DNA of 64,000 nt from NCBI RefSeq assembly GCF_900105585.1, contig NZ_FNRT01000002.1, positions 1,798,001 to 1,862,000 on the forward strand. The letters are read 5' to 3'. Under the pieces are notes generated by a model. The model worked only from the letters and a program-made list of their open reading frames with translations. It ran no database searches and was not told the DNA's origin. The number at the start of each line of letters is the position of its first letter. Position 1 is the first letter of the stretch. The DNA comes from Nocardioides exalbidus. Its GTDB lineage: Bacteria > Actinomycetota > Actinomycetes > Propionibacteriales > Nocardioidaceae. The position numbers and the translations under genes are program-made. This document shows positions 1-7,136 of the stretch, piece after piece.

Positions 1-1
1 C

Positions 2-967
2 GGCGCGTGGGGCAACCCCGACCACGACGCGTCGATCACGATCATCCACCGCGCGCTCGACGCCGGCATCAACGTCATCGACACCGCCGACGTCTACGCC
101 CGCGGCGAGTCCGAGGAGATCGTCGGCAAGGCGCTCAAGGCCCGCGGCGACCGCGACGACGTCTTCCTCGCCACCAAGTTCCACGGCTCCATGCACGACG
201 AGGACCCCAACCAGCAGGGCAACTCGCGTCGCTGGATCGTCCGCGAGGTCGAGGCCTCGCTGCGCCGGCTCCAGGTCGACCACATCGACCTCTACCAGGT
301 GCACCGCCCGCGTCCCGAGGTCGACATCGACGAGACGCTCGGCGCGCTCACCGACCTGGTCCGCCAGGGCAAGATCCGCTACCTCGGTACGTCGACGTTC
401 CTGCCGTCGCAGGTCGTCGAGGCGCAGTGGGTGGCCGAGAAGCGCGGCCGCGAGCGCCCGGTGACCGAGCAGCCGCCGTACTCCATCCTCGCCCGCGAGG
501 TGGAGCGCGACATCCTGCCGACGGCGCAGAAGTACGGCATCGGCGTGCTGCCGTGGAGCCCGCTCGCGGGCGGCTGGCTGTCCGGTCGCTACCGCCGTGG
601 CGAGGAGCCCGCCGTGCGCTCGAGCCGGCAGGACCGCCAGCCGGCGCGGCACGACCCGAACAGCCCGGAGAACAAGGTCAAGCTCGAGGCGGTGCACCAG
701 CTGCAGGAGCTCGCCGACGAGGCCGGCCTGTCGCTCATCCACCTCGCCATCGGCTTCGTGCTCGCCCACCCGGCGATCTCGTCGGCGATCATCGGCCCGC
801 GCACCCTGGAGCAGCTCGAGTCGCAGCTCGGCGTGGAGAAGGTCGTGCTGAGCGCCGACCTGCTCGACCGGATCGACGAGATCGTCCCGCCCGGGACGAC
901 CATCAACGAGGCCGACCGGGGTTACGCACCTCCGGCGCTGGTGGAGGCGGCGCTGCGGCGCCGCTGA
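2..967 (+). CDS. Aldo/keto reductase, 5' end outside window
   Basis: NADPH-dependent carbonyl reductase of the AKR superfamily, cytosolic. The frame is open from base 2, so the first residues (roughly 15-20) are missing; 321 residues remain. Catalytic tetrad residues are visible: Asp in IDTADVY with the Tyr four residues on, Lys in LATKFHG and His in YQVHRP. The C-terminal cofactor-binding stretch (ISSAIIGPRTLEQLE) is intact. It resembles the YghZ/Kv-beta-like subgroup that reduces aldehydes and ketones; the substrate cannot be told. A hairpin follows nine bases after the stop. Confidence 0.9.
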   Translation, partial: GAWGNPDHDASITIIHRALDAGINVIDTADVYARGESEEIVGKALKARGDRDDVFLATKFHGSMHDEDPNQQGNSRRWIVREVEASLRRLQVDHIDLYQVHRPRPEVDIDETLGALTDLVRQGKIRYLGTSTFLPSQVVEAQWVAEKRGRERPVTEQPPYSILAREVERDILPTAQKYGIGVLPWSPLAGGWLSGRYRRGEEPAVRSSRQDRQPARHDPNSPENKVKLEAVHQLQELADEAGLSLIHLAIGFVLAHPAISSAIIGPRTLEQLESQLGVEKVVLSADLLDRIDEIVPPGTTINEADRGYAPPALVEAALRRR

Positions 968-975
968 TCCCAGCT

Positions 976-1005
976 GGGGTGGTCCAGTGACATCTGGACT
1001 ACCCC
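976..1005. terminator. Hairpin after aldo/keto reductase gene
   Basis: A 12-bp inverted repeat with one G-T pair closes a 6-nt loop (arms 976-987 and 994-1005). There is no T tract, as is usual for high-GC actinobacterial terminators. The arms carry the GGTCCAGTGAC word that recurs in the hairpin at 19008-19070, so it also belongs to a dispersed repeat family. Confidence 0.6.
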
Positions 1006-1044
1006 GGCGGGTGGGGGAGGGCTGTGAGCCATCTCTCGTCGGGG

Positions 1045-1113
1045 AACATCGCGGGCCACGGGGTCGCTGAGGACGGTCGTACAGTCCTCAACTTCTCTGG
1101 AGGCAGCATCCTC
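1045..1113 (+). promoter_or_regulatory. Putative promoter and operator of the alkene reductase gene
   Basis: A perfect 7-bp inverted repeat (TGAGGAC, nine bases, GTCCTCA) spans about 1068-1091 and encloses a TANNNT-type -10 box (TACAGT). A ribosome site (GGAGG) lies at 1098-1102 and the ATG is at 1114. A repressor bound to the repeat would cover the -10 box. No regulator gene is adjacent, so this is inferred from sequence only. Confidence 0.35.
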
Positions 1114-2202
1114 ATGTCCCGTGCATTCGAGACGATCTCGGTCGGTCCCTGGCAGCTCCCGCAGCGCTTCGTGATGGCGCCGCTGACGCGCAACCGCGCG
1201 GGGGAGGGCCACGCACCCACCGGCCTGAACGCGGAGTACTACGGCCAGCGGGCGGGTGCCGGGCTGATCGTCACCGAGGGCATCGCGCCGAGCCAGGTGG
1301 GGCAGGGCTACCTCGACGTGCCCGGCCTCTACACCGACGAGCAGGTCGCGGGCTGGCGCCTCGTCGCCGACGCGGTGCACGCCGGCGGCGGCGTGGTCGT
1401 GGCGCAGCTGATGCACGCCGGGCGCATCGCCCACGCCGACAACAAGGACGGCGCCGAGACGATCGCCCCGAGCGCCGTGCAGGCACCCGGGGAGATGGTC
1501 ACCGCCGACGGCTCGAAGCCCCACGACGAGCCCCGCGCGCCCGGGACCGACGAGATCGCCGGGCTGGTCGCGGACTTCGTCACGGCCGCCCGCAACGCGA
1601 TCGCCGCCGGTCTCGACGGCGTCGAGGTCCACGGTGCCAACGGCTACCTCCTGCACCAGTTCCTCGACCCGACGGTCAACCTGCGCGAGGACGCCTACGG
1701 CGGTTCCCCGGAGAACCGGGCCCGCTTCGTCGTGGAGGTCGTGACGGCGGTCGCCGAGGCCGTCGGCGCCGAGCGGGTCGGCCTGCGGCTGAGCCCCGCC
1801 CACCAGTTCAACGGCATCGGCGAGGAGGTCGGCGACGACCTCGACGCCACCTACCGCGCCGTGGTCGACGCGGTGTCTCCGCTCGGGCTGGCCTACCTCA
1901 GCCTGCTCGCCAGCCCGCTGGAGCCGCGCGAGGAGCTCGTGCGCGACCTGCGCGAGCGCTTCGAGGGTCCGGTGCTGCTCAACGACGGCTTCGGCGACGT
2001 CACCACCCTCGACTCCGTCGAGCGACTCCTCGACACGGGGCTCGCGGACGTCGTCGTGGTCGGCCGCCCGTTCCTGGCCAACCCCGACCTGACCGAGCGC
2101 TGGAAGGCCGGCGCCGAGCTCAACGAGCCCGACCAGTCGACCTTCTACGGCGGCGGCGCCGAGGGCTACACCGACTACCCCACGCTCGAGCAGGCCTCCT
2201 GA
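1114..2202 (+). CDS. Old yellow enzyme family alkene reductase
   Basis: FMN-dependent NADH:flavin oxidoreductase (OYE/NemA type, 362 residues), expected to reduce activated C=C bonds such as those of enones, quinones or nitro compounds. Visible family motifs are APLTRNRA near the N-terminus, the substrate-binding HGAN motif followed by GYLLHQFLDP, and the phosphate-binding VVVGRPFLANPDL near the C-terminus. The open frame begins at 1024, but ATG 1114 is preferred: GGAGG sits 11 bases upstream and the protein then starts with the standard family N-terminus (FETISVGPWQLP). It lies among other redox enzymes and may take part in electrophile detoxification. Confidence 0.93.
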   Translation: MSRAFETISVGPWQLPQRFVMAPLTRNRAGEGHAPTGLNAEYYGQRAGAGLIVTEGIAPSQVGQGYLDVPGLYTDEQVAGWRLVADAVHAGGGVVVAQLMHAGRIAHADNKDGAETIAPSAVQAPGEMVTADGSKPHDEPRAPGTDEIAGLVADFVTAARNAIAAGLDGVEVHGANGYLLHQFLDPTVNLREDAYGGSPENRARFVVEVVTAVAEAVGAERVGLRLSPAHQFNGIGEEVGDDLDATYRAVVDAVSPLGLAYLSLLASPLEPREELVRDLRERFEGPVLLNDGFGDVTTLDSVERLLDTGLADVVVVGRPFLANPDLTERWKAGAELNEPDQSTFYGGGAEGYTDYPTLEQAS

Positions 2203-2220
2203 CGCCGGGCGCCTGACCGG

Positions 2221-2299
2221 GGGCGGTCACCGGATATCCGGTGACCGCCCCGCTTGTCGGCCGAGATCCGGGCCGACAAGCGGGAGTCTCGGGTGCAAA
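2221..2299. repeat. Composite palindromic repeat, copy A
   Basis: Two adjacent palindromes. The first (2221-2250) is a perfect 30-bp palindrome centred on GATATC. The second (2249-2284) has perfect 14-bp arms (CCCGCTTGTCGGCC) around an 8-nt loop, followed by GGGAGTCTCGGGTGCA. An inverted, nearly identical copy lies at 12074-12147. Copy A sits between two rightward genes and may terminate the alkene reductase transcript. Confidence 0.85.
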
Positions 2300-2312
2300 G
2301 CAGGCACTACAG

Positions 2313-2348
2313 TTCCAATAGTGGAGTACGCACTCTAGTATTACCGCC
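2313..2348 (+). promoter_or_regulatory. Promoter of the DUF418 gene with short palindrome in spacer
   Basis: TTCCAA (2313-2318) and TAGTAT (2336-2341) are 17 bp apart, and the -10 box lies 7 nt before ATG 2349, predicting a leaderless message. The spacer carries the inverted repeat GAGT-ACGC-ACTC (2324-2335), placed where a repressor could block the promoter. The operator role is inference. Confidence 0.45.
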
Positions 2349-3506
2349 ATGACCACCGAGGTGACCGCACCGGCCGGACCGCTGGCCCCGGCGGCGCGGT
2401 CGCTCGGGCCGGACCTCGCGCGGGGCGTCATGCTGCTCGCGATCGCGCTGGCCAACTCGCACTACTTCGTCGAGGGGTCGTCGTACTTCGGCGGCTTCCC
2501 GCAGGACGGGGGTCCGCTCGACCGCGCGGTGGCGTGGACCCTCGCGACCTTCGTCGACGGTCGCGCCTTCCCGATGTTCGGCCTGCTGTTCGGCTACGGC
2601 GTGGCGCAGGTCGTACGCCGCCAGGGTGGCGCGCCGCCGAAGCGGGTCCGCCGGCTGCTGTGGCGGCGGGCGACGTTCCTCGTCGTGGTCGGCTTCCTGC
2701 ACGCCACGCTGCTCTTCGCCGGCGACATCCTCGCCGCCTACGGCGTGCTGCTGTTCCTCGGCGCGTGGGCGGTGCGGTGGCGCGACGGCTGGCTCCTCGC
2801 CGGCGCGGCGCTGTTCCTCGTCCTGACGTCGATGCCGGGCGAGGGGTCGTTCGCCGCCGCGACCTACGGGCCCGACCCCACCACGATGCTGCCGACCGAC
2901 CTCGGCGCGATGCTCGTCGACCGCGCCTTCACCTCCGCCTTCGTCGCCTCCCTCGGGCCGATCGGCTTCGGCTGCCCCTTCCTCCTCGGCCTGTGGGCCG
3001 GGCGACGCCGGCTGCTCGAGCCGCCGCCCGCCGACCGTCGGGCCGCTCGCGAGAGGGGCCTGCTCGTCACCGGCGTGGTCGGGCTCGCCGTCGCGGTCGC
3101 CGGCGCGCAGCCGATCGCACTCGTGCAGCTCGGGGTGCTCGACGTGCCCGCCAACGGTGACGTGCTCGGTCCGCTCCACGACACCGCCGGGGTCGCCGGC
3201 GGGGTGGCGTACGCCGCGCTGCTGGCGCTGCTCGCCCTGCGCCTCCAGGACCGGCGAAGCCGCCTGGTCGACGCGGTCGCGGCCGTCGGGCAGCGCTCGA
3301 TGACCTGCTACCTCGCCCAGTCGGTGATGTGGACGCTGGCCTTCACCCCGGCGCTGCTCGGCCTGTCCGACGTGCTGTCGGTCACCGGCTGCGCCGTGCT
3401 CGCGACCGCCACCTGGCTGCTCACCGTGGCGCTCGCCGACTGGATGCACCGCACGGGGCGGCGGGGACCGTTCGAGGTCCTGCTCAGGCGGGCGACGTAC
3501 GGCTGA
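2349..3506 (+). CDS. DUF418 domain-containing membrane protein
   Basis: A 385-residue polytopic membrane protein with about ten hydrophobic segments. The C-terminal half has the DUF418 pattern, including the conserved run VGQRSMTCYLAQSV, and an internal region around FPMFGLLFGYGVAQ typical of the YeiB/DUF418 family. Family members resemble acyltransferase-3-type membrane proteins, but no reaction is established. The 3' end overlaps the convergent MFS gene by 23 bases. The message is predicted to be leaderless. Confidence 0.85.
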   Translation: MTTEVTAPAGPLAPAARSLGPDLARGVMLLAIALANSHYFVEGSSYFGGFPQDGGPLDRAVAWTLATFVDGRAFPMFGLLFGYGVAQVVRRQGGAPPKRVRRLLWRRATFLVVVGFLHATLLFAGDILAAYGVLLFLGAWAVRWRDGWLLAGAALFLVLTSMPGEGSFAAATYGPDPTTMLPTDLGAMLVDRAFTSAFVASLGPIGFGCPFLLGLWAGRRRLLEPPPADRRAARERGLLVTGVVGLAVAVAGAQPIALVQLGVLDVPANGDVLGPLHDTAGVAGGVAYAALLALLALRLQDRRSRLVDAVAAVGQRSMTCYLAQSVMWTLAFTPALLGLSDVLSVTGCAVLATATWLLTVALADWMHRTGRRGPFEVLLRRATYG

Positions 3507-4881
3507 AGGTGCGGGACGCGGCGAGCACGCCGAGGAACCCTCCGACCGCGGCGATGGTGAAGACGGTCAGGAACGGGTCGACATCGGTGCGCCCGGCCGC
3601 CGCGAACGCCGAGCCCGCGAGCGACAGCGCGAGGGCGGCGCCGAGGGAGTCGGCGATCGAGAGCGCGGAGGAGTTGAACCCGCGGTCGCGATCGGTCGAC
3701 ACCTCGAGCATCGCAACACCCGTGCGCGGATAGGCGAAGCCCATGCCGGCACCCGCGAGGACGTACGCCGCCGCCGGCAGCAGCGCGGACGGGTCGTGGC
3801 CCGAGTCGTGGGCGAGCACCGACCCGGCGAGGGCGAGGAGCCCGGCGAGCACCAGGCAGCTGCCGACGACCATGGCCCGGTGGTGCGAGACGCGGTCGCC
3901 GAGGCGTGCCTGCACCTGGGACGCTGCGGCCCAGACGACGCCGACGCACGTCAGGGCGATGCCGGCCCGACCGGGCGTCAGGCTCCAGTGGTCCTGCAGC
4001 ACGTAGACGATGTAGGCCTCGGCGCAGAAGAAGTTGCCAGCGAGCAGCCCGCGCGTCGCGATGACGGAGGGCAGCCCGCGCCGGAGGACCCGGCTGCCCT
4101 GCGGGAGCAGCCGGCCGAGCGCGACCCAGACGCCGGCCAGCGCGACGAGCGCGCCGCCGACCGCGACCCCCTGCGCGGAGCCGAGGAGCTCGAGGACGAG
4201 CACGGCGACCGCGCCGAGCACGGCCCACCACAGCCGGGCGACCGGGGTGGAGACGCCCTCGAGGTGCGGCTCGAGCCCGCGCAGTGCCGGCGCGAGCAGG
4301 GCCAGCGCGACGACCACGAAGCCGACGGTGCCGAGGAAGACCCAGCGCCAGCTCCAGGTGTCGGCGACCAGCGCCGCGAGTCCCGGGCCGAAGAGCGACG
4401 GCAGCACCCAGGCCGCCGCGAAGGACGCGAAGACCGCCGGTCGCAGGCGCGACGGGAAGCAGAGGCCGACGAGGACGTAGAGCCCGACAGTGAGGGCACC
4501 ACCGCCCAGCCCCTGCAGCACGCGCCCGACGAGCAGCACGTCCATCGACGGCGCGACCCCGCACACCAGCAGGCCGAGGGAGAACAGCGCCATCGAGGCG
4601 AGCAGCGGCACCACCGGTCCGGTGCGGTCGCTCCACATGCCGGCGGCGACCATCCCCACGACCCCGCTCGCGAGCGGCGCCGCGAACGCGAGGGCGTACA
4701 GGTCGAGGCCGTCGAGGTCGCGCGCCACGGTGGGCATCACCGTCGCGACCGCCATCGCCTCGAAGGCGACGAACGCGATCAGGCCGAACATCGCGATGGT
4801 CGTCGCGGCGTAGGCAGGGGACAGGATCCGCTCGCCCTCGCCGGAGGCGGGACTGGTCTCGGGGGTGGTGCCGGTGGTCAC
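3484..4881 (-). CDS. MFS transporter (drug exporter type)
   Basis: A 465-residue major facilitator with 12-14 predicted membrane segments. The N-terminal half carries the drug:proton antiporter pattern MWSDRTGPVVPLLAS (motif A region) and GRVLQGLGGGALTVGLYV (motif C-like). It probably exports small toxic molecules using the proton gradient. The first ATG of the frame is at 4908, but GTG 4881 is preferred because a -10 box (TACCGT) ends exactly six bases before it and the upstream ATG would lie inside the promoter. A SoxR-like operator occupies the promoter spacer, so redox-cycling compounds are a plausible inducer and substrate. It is divergent from an LLM flavoprotein gene. Confidence 0.9.
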   Translation of the reverse strand: MTTGTTPETSPASGEGERILSPAYAATTIAMFGLIAFVAFEAMAVATVMPTVARDLDGLDLYALAFAAPLASGVVGMVAAGMWSDRTGPVVPLLASMALFSLGLLVCGVAPSMDVLLVGRVLQGLGGGALTVGLYVLVGLCFPSRLRPAVFASFAAAWVLPSLFGPGLAALVADTWSWRWVFLGTVGFVVVALALLAPALRGLEPHLEGVSTPVARLWWAVLGAVAVLVLELLGSAQGVAVGGALVALAGVWVALGRLLPQGSRVLRRGLPSVIATRGLLAGNFFCAEAYIVYVLQDHWSLTPGRAGIALTCVGVVWAAASQVQARLGDRVSHHRAMVVGSCLVLAGLLALAGSVLAHDSGHDPSALLPAAAYVLAGAGMGFAYPRTGVAMLEVSTDRDRGFNSSALSIADSLGAALALSLAGSAFAAAGRTDVDPFLTVFTIAAVGGFLGVLAASRTFSRTSPA

Positions 4882-4918
4882 CCCGTGACGGTAGGACCTC
4901 AGGTGCACGTGAGGTCAA
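4882..4918 (-). promoter_or_regulatory. SoxR/MerR-type promoter of the MFS exporter
   Basis: On the minus strand: TTGACC (4918-4913), a 19-bp spacer, TACCGT (4893-4888), six bases, then GTG 4881. The spacer holds the near-perfect inverted repeat CCTCACGTGCACCTGAGG, which fits the actinobacterial SoxR box pattern (CCTCA, eight bases, TGAGG). The overlong 19-bp spacer is diagnostic of MerR-family activation. The same geometry occurs at 44084-44120 and 45472-45508. Confidence 0.75.
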
Positions 4919-4955
4919 TCGGAATAGACGAGGCCCGCCGAGCGCTGTGGAGACA

Positions 4956-5990
4956 GTGACTGCTCTCTCCGTGCTCGACCTCGTCCCCGTCCGCAGCGAC
5001 CAGACCACCGGCGACGCGATCGCCGCGTCCCGGAGCCTCGCGCAGGTCGCCGACGAGGCGGGCTACACCCGCTACTGGGTCGCCGAGCACCACAACATGC
5101 CGGCAGTCGCCGCGACCAACCCGCCGGTCATCATCGCGATGCTCGCCGCCGCCACCTCGCGCATCAAGGTCGGCTCGGGCGGCGTCATGCTGCCCAACCA
5201 CGCGCCGCTCGTGGTGGCCGAGCAGTTCGCCCTGCTGGAGGCGGCGTACCCCGGTCGCATCGACCTCGGCATCGGCCGCGCCCCCGGCACCGACCCGCTC
5301 ACCAGGTACGTGCTGCGCGGGGGCAGTGCGGAGTCGGCGGACGAGGCGGTCAGCAAGTTCCCCGACTACGTCGAGGACATCCGCACGCTGATGACGAGCG
5401 ACGGCGTGGAGCTGCAGATCGGGCCGCGTCGCCAGCCGTTGCGCGCGACCCCGTCGGCCCGCTCGGTCGCCGACATCTGGCTGCTCGGCTCGTCGGACTA
5501 CTCCGCCCGGCTCGCCGCCGAGAAGGGTCTGCCGTACGTCTTCGCGCACCACTTCCAGGGCGAGGGGACAGGCGTCGCGCTGGACCTCTACCGCTCGTCC
5601 TACCGGCCCTCCCCGGAGTACCCCGAGCCGCGGACCTTCCTCACGGTCAACGCCGTCGTCGCCGAGACCGAGGAGGAGGCGCGTCGTCAGGCGCTGCCCA
5701 ACATCTTGATGATGCTGGCGCTCCGCACCGGCGCTCCGCTGCTGCCGCAGCGCCTGGTCGAGGAGGCCGAGGCGGTCGAGATGACCCCGGACCAGCGCGC
5801 CTTCGGCCAGGCGATGTCCTCGAAGTGGGTCGTCGGCGACCCCGAGCAGGCGCGCAAGCAGCTCGCCGAGCTGGCCGGGGAGTACGGCGTCGACGAGGTG
5901 ATGGTGCACCCGGTCGCCGGGGCCCACGCCGGCACCGAGGCCACCGCGTCCCCGAACCGCGAGACGACGCTGCGGCTGCTCGCCGCCTGA
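4956..5990 (+). CDS. LLM class flavin-dependent oxidoreductase
   Basis: A bacterial luciferase-like TIM-barrel flavoprotein of 344 residues, of the MsnO8/alkanal-monooxygenase-like group. It shows RYWVAEHHNMPAVAATNP, VGSGGVMLPNHAPLVVAEQF and LGIGRAPGTDP, conserved around the FMN site in this subgroup. These enzymes use reduced flavin supplied by a partner reductase; the substrate is unknown. The frame opens at GTG 4947, but GTG 4956 gives the usual N-terminus (MTALSVLDLVPVRSDQ). The start is uncertain because the ribosome site is weak. It is divergent from the SoxR-box-controlled exporter and may share its regulation. Confidence 0.88.
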   Translation: MTALSVLDLVPVRSDQTTGDAIAASRSLAQVADEAGYTRYWVAEHHNMPAVAATNPPVIIAMLAAATSRIKVGSGGVMLPNHAPLVVAEQFALLEAAYPGRIDLGIGRAPGTDPLTRYVLRGGSAESADEAVSKFPDYVEDIRTLMTSDGVELQIGPRRQPLRATPSARSVADIWLLGSSDYSARLAAEKGLPYVFAHHFQGEGTGVALDLYRSSYRPSPEYPEPRTFLTVNAVVAETEEEARRQALPNILMMLALRTGAPLLPQRLVEEAEAVEMTPDQRAFGQAMSSKWVVGDPEQARKQLAELAGEYGVDEVMVHPVAGAHAGTEATASPNRETTLRLLAA

Positions 5991-6014
5991 GCCCTGTCGA
6001 CGCCGGGTCGACGG

Positions 6015-6410
6015 CTAGTGCCGCTCCTCCAGGCCGACGGCCTCGCGGAGGTTCTCGGCCGCCTCCCGCAGCTCGGGGTCGTCGGCCGCCCGTGAGTCCA
6101 TCAGCGCGGCGAGCGCCTCGGCGATCACGTTGAGCTTCTCCTGCTGGGCCTCGCTGTTGCGGCGCCCGGCGTTCTCGAGCAGCACGAGCAGGAGCAGCGA
6201 CAGCACCGCACCGAAGGTGTGGATGGCCAGCTCCCACTTCGTCGTGCTCTTCCAGAGCGGGAAGCTCGCCGCCCAGATCACGACGACCGCGACGCAGACG
6301 GCGAAGAACGGCGCCCGGCTGATCACGCCGGTGGACACCTCGACGAACCTCTCGAACGGGTCGAGCCCGTCCTGCCGCTCGCGGCTCTCGGCCGCCTCCT
6401 TGCGCTCCAT
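6015..6410 (-). CDS. Low-affinity iron permease family small membrane protein
   Basis: A 131-residue protein with two hydrophobic helices (about 33-52 and 65-84) and a charged C-terminal tail. The pattern WKSTTKWELAIHTFGAVLSLLLLVLLEN matches the Pfam low-affinity iron permease family (PF04120), in which WQL.INT precedes the second helix. Transport has been shown for fungal Fet4-like proteins; bacterial members are uncharacterised, so iron transport is only a family-level guess. TAGCCT lies six bases before the ATG, predicting a leaderless message. Confidence 0.75.
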   Translation of the reverse strand: MERKEAAESRERQDGLDPFERFVEVSTGVISRAPFFAVCVAVVVIWAASFPLWKSTTKWELAIHTFGAVLSLLLLVLLENAGRRNSEAQQEKLNVIAEALAALMDSRAADDPELREAAENLREAVGLEERH

Positions 6411-6631
6411 GCCCGGAGGCTAGTCGAGTCCGTCCGACCGATCCCGCTGCTCGTGCTCGGTCACCCGGGACGACCCTCGAGCGGCACGCCTTCCGGACCG
6501 CTGGTCCAGACCGGCGTCACCCTTCCCCATCCGATGCGTTGTCGGGATCGAAGGATGACGCCGGCCAGTCGCCGGCGACACGGCGCACGACTCGGCGTGC
6601 ACACGAGCAGGCACGGCCGAGGGAGAGAACC

Positions 6632-7129
6632 ATGATCCACGGGGACGTCGTCGACGGTCCGGGTGCGAGGGTGTGGGACGCACGGTCCGAGCCGGAGGTG
6701 TTCGCGATCCTCGAGCGCGCGGCCCTGTCGGCTGCCCGCGAGATCGGGGCCTGCGACCTCGCGGGGATCGGGCTCGTCGGACCGGGAGGATCCACGTCCT
6801 ACGTGGCGCGACACGCCACTGTGGAGCTCCTCGACGAGCTCCAGCGGACGCTGTCCGAGGGACCGGTCGTCGTGTCGGAGCGCCGTCGTCCCGAGGTCGT
6901 CGCAGTCGCGGACCTGCTGGACGGCTCGCAGTGGTCGTCGTGGGACGACATCGGGGTCCGTGCCTACCTCGGGTTCACGCTGTTCGTGGGTGGCGAGGTC
7001 GCCGGCGTGCTGAACCTCTACTCCTTCGAGCCCGAGGCGTTCACCGCGAGCGACGTCGCCCAGGGGCTCGCCCTCGCCGAGGACGTCGTGATCGCCATCG
7101 GCGCCGCGCTCGAGCGCGACGCCGCCTGA
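6632..7129 (+). CDS. GAF domain-containing protein
   Basis: A 165-residue protein consisting of one GAF-like sensor domain: about 25 residues of helix, a strand-rich core with GIGLVGPGGSTSYVARH, a central helix, then AYLGFTLFVGGEVAGVLNLYS and a closing helix. It lacks the ANTAR RNA-binding domain often fused to this GAF type in actinobacteria, so the output is unknown. ATG 6632 is chosen because GGGAGAG lies 5 bases upstream; the frame is open from 6539. Ligand unknown. Confidence 0.78.
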   Translation: MIHGDVVDGPGARVWDARSEPEVFAILERAALSAAREIGACDLAGIGLVGPGGSTSYVARHATVELLDELQRTLSEGPVVVSERRRPEVVAVADLLDGSQWSSWDDIGVRAYLGFTLFVGGEVAGVLNLYSFEPEAFTASDVAQGLALAEDVVIAIGAALERDAA

Positions 7130-7136
7130 CGACCGG

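Noticed and set aside
1023..1038. Crp-like site before the alkene reductase gene
   Set aside because: Matches 8 of 10 positions, but it lies about 90 bp from the start and no other support is seen; probably chance.
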